Below are positions 33,001-41,347 of a stretch of 64,000 nt of DNA, piece after piece. The stretch comes from Shewanella marina JCM 15074 (GTDB lineage: Bacteria > Pseudomonadota > Gammaproteobacteria > Enterobacterales > Shewanellaceae). The position numbers and the translations under genes are program-made. How positions within the stretch are numbered: the stretch's first letter is position 1; each line of letters opens with the position of its first letter. The notes under the pieces were generated by a model. The model did no database searches. It was not told where the DNA came from and saw only the letters and a program-made list of their open reading frames with translations. Where the stretch lies: assembly GCF_000614975.1 (NCBI RefSeq), contig NZ_BALM01000018.1:1-64000 (forward strand), written 5' to 3'.

Positions 33001-35781
33001 ATGTATAACAATAGTTTACTGACACGTTCTGTACGCTACGCCCTAATGACAGGTGCTGCAGCTGCGGCATTTACTACACCAGCTGTATATGCTGCAGAAG
33101 GTGATGAAATTGAACGCATTGAAGTTACGGGTTCAAGTATCAAACGTACAGATATGGAAGGAGCATTACCTGTAACAGTAATTACTTCTGAAGACATTAC
33201 TCGTTCAGGCGCCATCGATACTGCCGAATTAATTCAACAATTGCCATCAATGCAGGGTTTTGCTGTTGCCGCCGATTCTGTTGGCGGAGGAGGTGGTAGT
33301 TTACAAACCGCTTCTATACATGATTTAGGTGCATCATATACACTTGTATTAGTTAATGGTCGGCGTATTGCCCCATCAACTTCTGGTAGTACAATTGATC
33401 TAGGTAGTATTCCTCTAGCAGCCATTGAAAGAGTGGAAGTTCTTACGGATGGTGCTTCTGCCTTGTATGGTTCAGATGCAATTGCTGGTGTTGTTAATTT
33501 TATATTAAAAGATAACTTTCAAGGGGCTGAATTAAGCGCAAGATATGACAAGCCACAGGAAACTGGTGGTGAAAGTTGGAATGGGAGCATGACTTTCGGT
33601 TTTGGTGATGTTGACACTGATGGCTACAATGTCATGTTATCGTATACTCACGATGAGCAAGAGCAATTAGCGTCTAAGGATCGTGATTTTGCGAAAACGG
33701 GTATGATTCCATTCCAAAATAATGGACAAGACTATTTTTTCTTTAATGGTTCTGGAAATGCTATTCCAGCAAATGCACGCGTAAGAGAGGCTGGGGGGGA
33801 CTGGAGAGCATTTAATCCATATCTGGCTACTAATGGTTCATGTGCTGAAAATAATTCTCAAGTAGGTGCAAATTGTTTCTTCGACTATACAAGTACGATT
33901 GAGATTGTACCTGAAAGTTCAAGAGATACCGTTTTTTTAAATGCTCAGTTTGAAATCAATGATGAGATGAAACTTTATGCTGAGGCAATTTATGCTAAAA
34001 ATAGCATGACAACTAGGATTGCTCCATATCCGACTGGTTACTTCCCACTACCAGCATCATCAGATCTAGTATCAACATATATTGTGCCACATTTAACTGA
34101 TGCTGAAAAAGCTGCATATGATGCAGGTAACTTAGATGTCAATGCTAGATGGCGTGCTCTTCCTGCGGGTAACCGTACTACAGAATATGATACAACAGCA
34201 GTTCATTTAGTTACAGGGCTTGAAGGTAACTTCGGTGAATTTGATTATGATTTTGGACTATTTTATTCATCAAATGATAGAGATCAAGATTACCCTACTG
34301 GTTGGTTAATTAGAGATAAATTTGTTGATGTTGTTAGTTCTGGTGCTGTGAACGTATTTGTTCCAGGAAGTGAATTGGATGCTGCTAGTGCTGAAGCTCT
34401 TGCTCCTGCAATTTATCATGGAAATTGGAATACGACAAAAGTTGAGGTTTCTGGTTTAGATTTTAAAGGGTCATTACCTGTATTTGAAATGCCAGCAGGG
34501 GAAGCCTATTTAGGCTTTGGTGGCGATTATAGAATGACATCTTATAAACGAGATATATCAGAAGCAAATAAAAATGCTGAGTTGCTTTTCTTATCGACAG
34601 GTGACGTATATGACTTAGAAAGAGATAGTTACGGTGGTTTTGTTGAATTAGTTGTACCTGTGATTGAAGATTTAGAAATCACAGCCTCAGGTCGCTACGA
34701 TGCTATTGGTGGTGTCGATGATAAAATTAACGGCTTTACTGTTAATGATACTCTTGATGATTTCACATACAAGTTGAGTGCCCGTTACCAGGTAACAGAC
34801 GAGTTACTTTTGAGAGCGTCTTACGGTACTGGCTTTAAAGCTCCATCTATGTTGGGTATTGCTCAGCCTCGTCAAGAGTCTGGTGTGACTAGCGATAGTT
34901 ATGCTTGTCCATTCCCGTCAGGAGATCCTTTAGCTCAGTATTGTTTATCAGGACGAAGCCAGTATTCTGTATTTACGCAAGGCTATGCTAATTTAAAACC
35001 TGAAACATCAGAGCAATATTCAGTAGGTTTTGTATATGCTCCTGATTCTAACTTTAGCATAACAATTGACTACTGGAATGTTGAGATGGAAGACCAAGTT
35101 TCATCTCTAAGTGAAGCACAAATTTTTGGTAATCCAGCCCTTTATAGAGATTTATTTACAACTAAGAGAAATTTAGCTACTAATGAAGATGAGCTTGCAA
35201 TTATTCAAGCTGATGTGAATATTGGTAAATCTAAAAATAGTGGTATAGATTGGGATGTTCGTAATAATTATGAACTAGGTTGGGGTGATTTAAGTACTTA
35301 CTTTGTTGGTACTTATATGATGGAAAGTGAATATACCTTACCAGGTACTGATGATGTATTTGTATCTAGCATGGGTAAGTTTGGTGAAAATAATTCGGTA
35401 ACTTTCCGTGTTATTAGTCAGATTGGTGCCACTTTGACTACTGGCGACTTCCAAAATACTTTAATAGCTAAATACCGTTCAGGATATCAAGATCAATTCC
35501 AATCTAAAGGTGGTTGTGCAGTAGTAACATACACAAATGGTGTATTAGGTGACTGTGTTGATATTCAATTACGTGTACCATCTTATACAACATTTAATTA
35601 TCAAGGTCGTTATTTTGTAAATGATAATTTATCTGTTATGGCTGGTGTAAATAATTTATTTGATAAGGCTCCAGCATTATCGTTAAGAGGTGGTGGTTCT
35701 GGTCACCAAGTTGGTTATGATCCTCGTTATACTGATTCGTACGGTAGAACTTATTATATCCAAGCTGATTATAAATTTTAA
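33001..35781 (+). CDS. TonB-dependent outer-membrane receptor
   Basis: A 926-residue receptor: signal peptide to about residue 31 (ALMTGAAAAAFTTPAVYA), a TonB-box-like and early plug region (EIERIEVTGSSIKRTD), the plug domain (about 50-170, with LVLVNGRRI and DGASALYGSDAIAGVVNFI), and a large beta-barrel ending in ADYKF. This form of plug, starting VTGSSIKRTD, is common in the large marine receptor group that takes up carbohydrates, peptides or siderophores. No substrate can be assigned. GGGAGACGAAAG lies just before the ATG. It is followed by a terminator and, after 475 bases, the TonB2 operon that could energise it. Confidence 0.9.
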   Translation: MYNNSLLTRSVRYALMTGAAAAAFTTPAVYAAEGDEIERIEVTGSSIKRTDMEGALPVTVITSEDITRSGAIDTAELIQQLPSMQGFAVAADSVGGGGGSLQTASIHDLGASYTLVLVNGRRIAPSTSGSTIDLGSIPLAAIERVEVLTDGASALYGSDAIAGVVNFILKDNFQGAELSARYDKPQETGGESWNGSMTFGFGDVDTDGYNVMLSYTHDEQEQLASKDRDFAKTGMIPFQNNGQDYFFFNGSGNAIPANARVREAGGDWRAFNPYLATNGSCAENNSQVGANCFFDYTSTIEIVPESSRDTVFLNAQFEINDEMKLYAEAIYAKNSMTTRIAPYPTGYFPLPASSDLVSTYIVPHLTDAEKAAYDAGNLDVNARWRALPAGNRTTEYDTTAVHLVTGLEGNFGEFDYDFGLFYSSNDRDQDYPTGWLIRDKFVDVVSSGAVNVFVPGSELDAASAEALAPAIYHGNWNTTKVEVSGLDFKGSLPVFEMPAGEAYLGFGGDYRMTSYKRDISEANKNAELLFLSTGDVYDLERDSYGGFVELVVPVIEDLEITASGRYDAIGGVDDKINGFTVNDTLDDFTYKLSARYQVTDELLLRASYGTGFKAPSMLGIAQPRQESGVTSDSYACPFPSGDPLAQYCLSGRSQYSVFTQGYANLKPETSEQYSVGFVYAPDSNFSITIDYWNVEMEDQVSSLSEAQIFGNPALYRDLFTTKRNLATNEDELAIIQADVNIGKSKNSGIDWDVRNNYELGWGDLSTYFVGTYMMESEYTLPGTDDVFVSSMGKFGENNSVTFRVISQIGATLTTGDFQNTLIAKYRSGYQDQFQSKGGCAVVTYTNGVLGDCVDIQLRVPSYTTFNYQGRYFVNDNLSVMAGVNNLFDKAPALSLRGGGSGHQVGYDPRYTDSYGRTYYIQADYKF

Positions 35782-35810
35782 CTTATAGAAAAATTATTAA
35801 TAGTTGTTTA

Positions 35811-35840
35811 AAACACCAAGTGCGAGCTTGGTGTTTTTGT
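35811..35840 (+). terminator. Rho-independent terminator of the receptor gene
   Basis: AAACACCAAG, loop TGCGAG, CTTGGTGTTT, then T-rich sequence. Confidence 0.9.
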
Positions 35841-36256
35841 TTATAAATCGCTAAATAAAAGGATTAGACATAATTTATTTATGAGACTTTCCTCATATCC
35901 TCCACACTTGGCACTTGTTTTGCCTATCTTGAATCGCTTACCTTAAATGCAATTGAGAATTACTCCATTATTATTGTTTGTGAAATGTGTAAAAAAAGCC
36001 CTTCAAAACTAAATATGTATATAAAGCTGTGAAAATGTAAAGAATGCGCGGTCTGATATGTTGACAGAAGTCAACGGATTGTGAAATGATTCTGATGGGT
36101 CTATATCAATAGCGGTATAGATATGACACATAAAAATAAACAAACATAATAGAAAGACAGACTTAATTGCTAGTACGATGCTGTAACAACAGATTAACAT
36201 TCGGACTTAGACTGTTAAGTTAGAACTTTTACTTAACTTCAAATTGGTTGGGAACT
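35841..36256. other. Promoter region of the TonB2 operon, no gene seen
   Basis: About 415 AT-rich bases. A small palindrome GTTGAC-AGAA-GTCAAC lies at 36060-36075. A 63-codon minus-strand frame (36009-36200) lacks a ribosome-binding site and is not listed as a gene. Confidence 0.4.
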
Positions 36257-37039
36257 ATGTCCAAGGTAAGCAATAGAACAAAAATCGCTACTGCATTGGT
36301 TGGCGCACTGGCATTAGTGGGTAGTAACCTAGTTATTGCAGATCCACTTACCCAAGTGCAGAACGCAGACGGTAAGATTCAAACTGAAGCTGCTGCATCA
36401 CAGAAGAAAGTCGATAAATATTTTGACCAAGCTCAAGATATGCTATTTGAATATGGCTCTGTGGTTGACGAGCGTGAATCACTTAAAGCGTACAATGATT
36501 ACGTAGCAACGCTTGTTGCTGATCAAGAAGCAACAATGAACTTAATTCAAGCTGATATTGATGGCGTTGATTCTCTTCGTCAAGGTGTTGTGCCATTAAT
36601 GTTTAAGATGGTTGAAGCACTAGAACAGTTTGTACAACTTGATTTACCTTTCAACTCTGAAGTACGTGCTAAGCGTGTACAAGATTTAAAAGAGTTATTG
36701 TATTCATCAAATGTTTCTTTGGCTGAAAAGTATCGTCTAATTTTAGACGCGTACAGTATTGAGCGTGAATACGGTAACTTTGTTGCAGTGAAAGAAGGTA
36801 CTGTAAATATCGGTGGTAAAGATATTTTAGTTGATATCTTCAATTTGGGCCGTGTTGGCTTATACGCACAAAGTTTAGATCAAAAGTCTGGTTGGATGTT
36901 TAACCCTGAAACTAAAGCGTGGGATAAGCTAGAAGATAGCCATTTACGTGAGTTAACAAAGGGTATCCGAATTGCACGTAAACAGGGTGCACCGGATCTA
37001 TTCGCATTACCAGTACCTGCTGCGGAGGCTGCACAATAA
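36257..37039 (+). CDS. DUF3450 periplasmic protein of the TonB2 locus
   Basis: A 260-residue exported protein: signal peptide (TKIATALVGALALVGSNLVIA), then a long predicted coiled coil (about residues 30-130) and a compact C-terminal domain with the family motif REYGNFVAVKEGTVNIGG. DUF3450 genes are regularly the first member of the TonB2/TtpC operons of Vibrio and Shewanella relatives and probably work in the periplasm with TtpC, but no biochemical role is established. I chose the ATG at 36257 (MSKVSNRTK) rather than the TTG three codons earlier. Its stop overlaps the next start by one base. Confidence 0.85.
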   Translation: MSKVSNRTKIATALVGALALVGSNLVIADPLTQVQNADGKIQTEAAASQKKVDKYFDQAQDMLFEYGSVVDERESLKAYNDYVATLVADQEATMNLIQADIDGVDSLRQGVVPLMFKMVEALEQFVQLDLPFNSEVRAKRVQDLKELLYSSNVSLAEKYRLILDAYSIEREYGNFVAVKEGTVNIGGKDILVDIFNLGRVGLYAQSLDQKSGWMFNPETKAWDKLEDSHLRELTKGIRIARKQGAPDLFALPVPAAEAAQ

Positions 37040-38394
37040 TGAAGAAGTTACTTACAACCGCAATCGTTGCTGCGAGCTTAACACTAACATCAGGAATGGT
37101 TAGTGCAGCAGATGCTCCGCAATCTATTGATCAATTATTACAAAAAGTACAAAACGATCGTTCACAACAAGCTCGTCAGAACAAAGCCCGTGAAGCTGAG
37201 TTTAAAAATGAGCGTGGTGATAAAGCGGCATTATTAAAACGTGAAAAAGCATCTTTAGCTGCTGAAGTTCAACGTGGTAAAGATTTGAACCAAGCTTTTT
37301 TAGATAATGAACGCAAAATTGCTGAGTTAGAAACAGCACTTAAAGATGCTACTGCCGATATCGGTGAGATGTTTGGTGTAGTGAAAGGTGAAGCTGGTGA
37401 TTTTGCTGGTAAACTGGTTGGTTCTAACATTTCGGCTCAATACCCTGATCGTGATGCATTTATTGCTGATTTAGGTGCGCGTAAGCAATTACCAAAAATC
37501 GATGAATTAGAAAAATTTTGGGAAACTCAGTTATTTGAGATGGTTCAGTCTGGCAAAGTTGTCACGTTTGATGCCAATGTAACTGATATTGACGGTAACG
37601 TTAACCAAACTAAAGTGACTCGAGTTGGTAACTTTAACTTACTAACTGATGGCAAATATGTTGTGTATAGCCCTGAGCTTGGCTTAATTCAGCAATTATC
37701 ACAACAACCTGATGGTTATGTGGTAAGCACAGTTGCACCTTTCCAAGCTGCAACAAGTGGTACTGCTGAGTTATTTATTGACCCTGTTCGAGGTGTGTTA
37801 CTAAATATCTTCACTCAAAAAGCAACTTTTGAAGAGCGTATTGAGGCTGGTGGTACTATCGGTTACATCATTATGGCGTTGCTAGCATTAGGTGCATTAA
37901 TTGCATTAGAGCGCTTAATTACGCTTTATATCGTTGGTGCTAAAGTGAATAGCCAGCGTAAGAATATTGATAATCCAGGTAACAACCCACTGGGCCGTAT
38001 CTTAAAGGTATATCAAGATAATAAAGATGTTGATGTTGAAACATTAGAGTTAAAACTTGACGAAGCTATTCTAAAAGAGACTCCAGCATTAGAAGCTCGT
38101 ATTTCAATTATTAAAGTACTCGCTGCGATTGCACCAATGATGGGTCTATTAGGTACGGTAACCGGTATGATTGCAACCTTCCAAAGTATTCAATTATTCG
38201 GTACAGGTGATCCTAAGCTAATGGCTGGTGGTATCTCTATGGCATTGATGACAACGGTACAGGGTCTTGTTGCTGCGTTACCATTAATGTTGTTACATGC
38301 AATTGTTGTGGCACGTAGTAAGTCGATCGTACAAGTTCTTGAAGAACAAAGTGCAGGTCTTGTTGCGGCACATGCTGAGAAGAGGAACGCATAA
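37039..38394 (+). CDS. ttpC: TtpC-like ExbB/TolQ-family protein with long periplasmic domain
   Basis: A 451-residue protein with a signal peptide (MKKLLTTAIVAASLTLTSGMVSA), a charged coiled-coil periplasmic region (about residues 25-110), a beta-rich middle section, and a C-terminal MotA/TolQ/ExbB proton-channel domain (about 270-450, with APMMGLLGTVTGMIATFQ and GISMALMTTVQGLVAALPLM). This is the architecture of Vibrio TtpC, an extra component that TonB2 systems need for iron-siderophore uptake. It overlaps neighbours by one base on each side, so the operon is translationally coupled. Confidence 0.88.
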   Translation: MKKLLTTAIVAASLTLTSGMVSAADAPQSIDQLLQKVQNDRSQQARQNKAREAEFKNERGDKAALLKREKASLAAEVQRGKDLNQAFLDNERKIAELETALKDATADIGEMFGVVKGEAGDFAGKLVGSNISAQYPDRDAFIADLGARKQLPKIDELEKFWETQLFEMVQSGKVVTFDANVTDIDGNVNQTKVTRVGNFNLLTDGKYVVYSPELGLIQQLSQQPDGYVVSTVAPFQAATSGTAELFIDPVRGVLLNIFTQKATFEERIEAGGTIGYIIMALLALGALIALERLITLYIVGAKVNSQRKNIDNPGNNPLGRILKVYQDNKDVDVETLELKLDEAILKETPALEARISIIKVLAAIAPMMGLLGTVTGMIATFQSIQLFGTGDPKLMAGGISMALMTTVQGLVAALPLMLLHAIVVARSKSIVQVLEEQSAGLVAAHAEKRNA

Positions 38395-38921
38395 TGATGC
38401 TATACCTGATGGACATCTGGGATTCCGTCAGGGGCTTCATGGCCTCCGGAGGTGACGTACTCTGGTTGGTTGCGGCAGTATTGTTTCTTATGTGGGTATT
38501 GATGCTTGAGCGTTTTTGGTATCTAACTTGGATATCACCAAAACAGCATAAAGATATCATTGCCGCATGGGATGCAAGAGAAGATACAACTTCTTGGTAT
38601 GCACACCGCATTCGTGAAGCTTGGGTATCCCAAGCAAAGCAAGATTTAACTGCACGTATGCTGATTATTAAAACACTAGTAGCCATCTGTCCTATGATTG
38701 GTTTGCTAGGTACCGTAACGGGTATGATTTCAGTATTCGATGTGATGGCAGTTCATGGCACGAGTAATGCTCGTATGATGGCAGCTGGTATTTCAATGGC
38801 GACCATGCCAACAATGGCAGGAATGGTCGCGGCACTATCGGGCGTATTCTTTAGTACCCGATTAGATAGCAAAATGAAAATCAGTCTACAACGTCTTAAA
38901 GACAGCATGTCGCACCATTAG
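38394..38921 (+). CDS. exbB: ExbB-type biopolymer transport protein
   Basis: A 175-residue inner-membrane protein of the MotA/TolQ/ExbB family, short form, with three hydrophobic segments and the channel motif CPMIGLLGTVTGMISVFDVM followed by AAGISMATMPTMAGMVAAL. With ExbD it makes the proton-driven motor that energises TonB. It starts one base inside the ttpC stop. A second ATG directly follows the first and could be the actual start. Confidence 0.92.
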   Translation: MMLYLMDIWDSVRGFMASGGDVLWLVAAVLFLMWVLMLERFWYLTWISPKQHKDIIAAWDAREDTTSWYAHRIREAWVSQAKQDLTARMLIIKTLVAICPMIGLLGTVTGMISVFDVMAVHGTSNARMMAAGISMATMPTMAGMVAALSGVFFSTRLDSKMKISLQRLKDSMSHH

Positions 38922-38933
38922 AGAGAGATTAAC

Positions 38934-39338
38934 ATGGCACGTAGAAAGCACTCTAGCGTAGATGAAGAAGCGCAAATTGATATGACACCGATGCTCGACA
39001 TCGTGTTCATTATGCTTATCTTCTTTATCGTGACCACTTCGTTTGTTAAGCCTTCAGGCTTAGATTACAACAAACCAGAGGCGTCACAATCAACGAAGAA
39101 GCCATCTGCAAATATATTCATTGGCGTGAGCAAAACCGGCGTTATCATGATGGAAAACCGTCAAGTTGATATCGAACGTGTAACTGCAAACGTTGAACGT
39201 ATGTTGGCTGAGGCTCCAGAAGCAGCTGTACTTATTCAAGCAGACAAAGATGCACAACATGGTCTAGTTGTTAAAGTATTGGATAATGTAAAAGCAGCTG
39301 GTATTTCTAAAATTTCAGTATCAGCGGGGAACGAATAA
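38934..39338 (+). CDS. exbD: ExbD-type biopolymer transport protein
   Basis: A 134-residue protein with a short cytoplasmic N-terminus, one membrane helix containing the essential Asp (IDMTPMLDIVFIMLIFFIV), and a periplasmic domain (ASINIFIGVSKTG-like and VLIQADKDAQHGLVVKVLDN). It is the partner of the adjacent ExbB. The gap to exbB is 12 bases and to tonB one base. Confidence 0.93.
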   Translation: MARRKHSSVDEEAQIDMTPMLDIVFIMLIFFIVTTSFVKPSGLDYNKPEASQSTKKPSANIFIGVSKTGVIMMENRQVDIERVTANVERMLAEAPEAAVLIQADKDAQHGLVVKVLDNVKAAGISKISVSAGNE

Positions 39339-39339
39339 T

Positions 39340-39960
39340 ATGCTTAGAGCACTAGTATCACTGTTAGTTGGTGGTGCTGTGACTTTTGCCTTGTTTGTTT
39401 TCATGGCATTTCTTGTGGGGGGCGGTGCTAAACGTGCCGACACCTCTGAAGAATCGCCAGTCATTGAACTGACTATGGATAGGCAAGACTCAAAAGTCCA
39501 GGACAAAAAACGAGTAAAGCCACCACCACCACCGCCACCAGAGCAGCCACCTAAGCCGGATGTTACTCCGCCTGATAGCTCTTCTGATATTGACACTAAT
39601 ATGGCGTTTAATATGAGTGGTGTTGAAGCTGGTGGACCAGACACGGGCTTTAAACTTGGTAATATGATGACACGTGATGGTGATGCAACACCGATCGTGC
39701 GTATTGAACCACAATATCCAATTGCTGCCGCTCGAGATGGTAAAGAAGGTTGGGTACAACTTAGCTTTACAATTAACGAGTTAGGCGGTGTTGAAGATGT
39801 AAAAGTTATCAAAGCTGAACCTAAGCGTGTATTTAACCGTGAAGCGGTAAGAGCGCTTAAAAAGTGGAAGTACAAGCCTAAGATTGTTGATGGTAAAGCC
39901 ATTAAACAGCCTGGTTTGACTGTACAGTTGGACTTTAAACTTAACCAAGGAGGCAAATAG
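39340..39960 (+). CDS. tonB: TonB-family energy transducer (TonB2)
   Basis: A 206-residue protein: N-terminal membrane anchor (SLLVGGAVTFALFVFMAFLV), a proline-rich span (KPPPPPPPEQPPKPDVTPPD) that crosses the periplasm, and a C-terminal TonB domain (RIEPQYPIAAARDGKEGWVQ, FNREAVRALKKWKYKP). It passes energy from ExbB/ExbD to outer-membrane receptors such as that at 33001. The proline-rich span is short, as in TonB2 proteins. It is the fifth gene of the operon. Confidence 0.92.
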   Translation: MLRALVSLLVGGAVTFALFVFMAFLVGGGAKRADTSEESPVIELTMDRQDSKVQDKKRVKPPPPPPPEQPPKPDVTPPDSSSDIDTNMAFNMSGVEAGGPDTGFKLGNMMTRDGDATPIVRIEPQYPIAAARDGKEGWVQLSFTINELGGVEDVKVIKAEPKRVFNREAVRALKKWKYKPKIVDGKAIKQPGLTVQLDFKLNQGGK

Positions 39961-39962
39961 AG

Positions 39963-41213
39963 ATGCGTAAGTCGAATAAACTTGCAATTGCTTTGATGCT
40001 TTCTTTGTGTGGTGGCTCATTGGCTTATGTGCCAGTAGCTGTTGCAGCTGAAAAGTGTCCGATTGAAAAGCGTCAATCTAAAGCTGTGGGTCAAAGTGTG
40101 GCTAAAAAAGTACAGCGTTCATTTAAGGCTTACCAAGAAGGTAATCTTAATGAAGCGATTAATGTGCTTCTTGAAGCTAACCCTAAAAACGATTTTGATA
40201 AAGCTTATGTCGATCGTATGCTCGGTAATTTTTATGCTGAGCAAGGTAAAATGAAAACAGCGGTGAAGTATCTTGGTGCTGCGGTTAAAGCAGATATCCT
40301 TGGTGGTAATGATCACGCTGGAACCATGCGCTTATATGCCGATTTGTTATTGCAAGAAAAACAGTTTAAACAAGCAATCCCATATTATTATGACTGGATG
40401 AAGTTTACTTGTAAGCAAGATGCAACAGTGTATAAGCGTATTGGTGTTGCTTATACTGAAACTAAGCAATGGGACAAAGTACTTGAAGTTGCAAATACAG
40501 CATTAAAAATGGTTGATAAGCCTGATAAGGGTTTATACCAAATGAAATTGACTGCTTATTTTAATAAGAAGCAATATAAAAATGCTGTAGGAGTACTTGA
40601 GACTATGGTGCCGTTATGGCCATCAGATGGTACGCTTTGGGTACAGTTAGCACAGTTTTACCTGATTACAGAAAACTACAAAAAAGCGTTAGTGACTTAT
40701 GATATCGCTTATAAAGGTGGTTTTTTAACAACTGCGGCAAACATTACCCGTTTGACTCAGTTAATGGCGCAAAACAATGCACCTTATCAGGCATCTAAAA
40801 TCTTTATTAAACACATGAATTCAGGTTTAATTGAGAAAAATGCTAAAAATTATAAGATCTTAGCGGGTTTTTACCATAACGCAAAAGAGTTACCAGAAGC
40901 TGCAAAATACTATGGTATGGCAGCAGAAATGGATAACGATGGCGAGTTATACCTAAAACAAGGTCGAATTTTAGCATTAGATGAGAAAACGAAAACGTCA
41001 ATTCCTGTATTTAAAAAAGCACTTGATGCTGGTTTAAAAAATCCAGGTGAAGCACAGTTTGAGTTGGCTCTAGCATATTTAACCTTGAAGCAGTATAAAT
41101 CTGCATACTCAAGAGCTAAGTTGGCAGCTAATGATAAGAAAACGGCCAGAAGCGCTAAGAGCTATATCTCTTATATTAAAGAGAAGGCTCGAGTTCATAA
41201 TGTAGCTTTATAG
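39963..41213 (+). CDS. TPR-repeat protein of the TonB2 operon
   Basis: A 416-residue exported protein with a signal peptide (LAIALMLSLCGGSLAYVPVAVAA, cleavage near 29) and several tetratricopeptide-like repeats (for example KAYQEGNLNEAINVLLEAN, KYLGAAVKADILGGN, KYYGMAAEMDNDGELYLKQG). It starts two bases after tonB stops and ends the operon before a terminator. TPR proteins are regularly linked to TonB2 systems in marine gammaproteobacteria and presumably scaffold periplasmic contacts; the partner is unknown. Confidence 0.85.
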   Translation: MRKSNKLAIALMLSLCGGSLAYVPVAVAAEKCPIEKRQSKAVGQSVAKKVQRSFKAYQEGNLNEAINVLLEANPKNDFDKAYVDRMLGNFYAEQGKMKTAVKYLGAAVKADILGGNDHAGTMRLYADLLLQEKQFKQAIPYYYDWMKFTCKQDATVYKRIGVAYTETKQWDKVLEVANTALKMVDKPDKGLYQMKLTAYFNKKQYKNAVGVLETMVPLWPSDGTLWVQLAQFYLITENYKKALVTYDIAYKGGFLTTAANITRLTQLMAQNNAPYQASKIFIKHMNSGLIEKNAKNYKILAGFYHNAKELPEAAKYYGMAAEMDNDGELYLKQGRILALDEKTKTSIPVFKKALDAGLKNPGEAQFELALAYLTLKQYKSAYSRAKLAANDKKTARSAKSYISYIKEKARVHNVAL

Positions 41214-41229
41214 ATTTTATGACTGTATT

Positions 41230-41256
41230 AAAGCCCCTATATGGGGCTTTTTTTAT
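41230..41256 (+). terminator. Rho-independent terminator of the TonB2 operon
   Basis: AAAGCCCC, loop TATAT, GGGGCTTT and a T-run. Confidence 0.9.
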
Positions 41257-41347
41257 AACAAAATCGTGTTGAACAAGAGTTTTGTGTTAGTTTTTATATT
41301 CAGTTTGTAACAGATTGATAACTATTAATAAAGAGACAGGGAATTCG

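Noticed and set aside
36009..36200. A 63-codon minus-strand frame with a hydrophobic start
   Set aside because: It has no ribosome-binding site, sits in the TonB2 promoter region and has no recognisable features.
39321..39956. A long minus-strand frame opposite tonB
   Set aside because: It is a shadow of the proline-rich tonB gene; the plus-strand gene has clear domain motifs and operon context.
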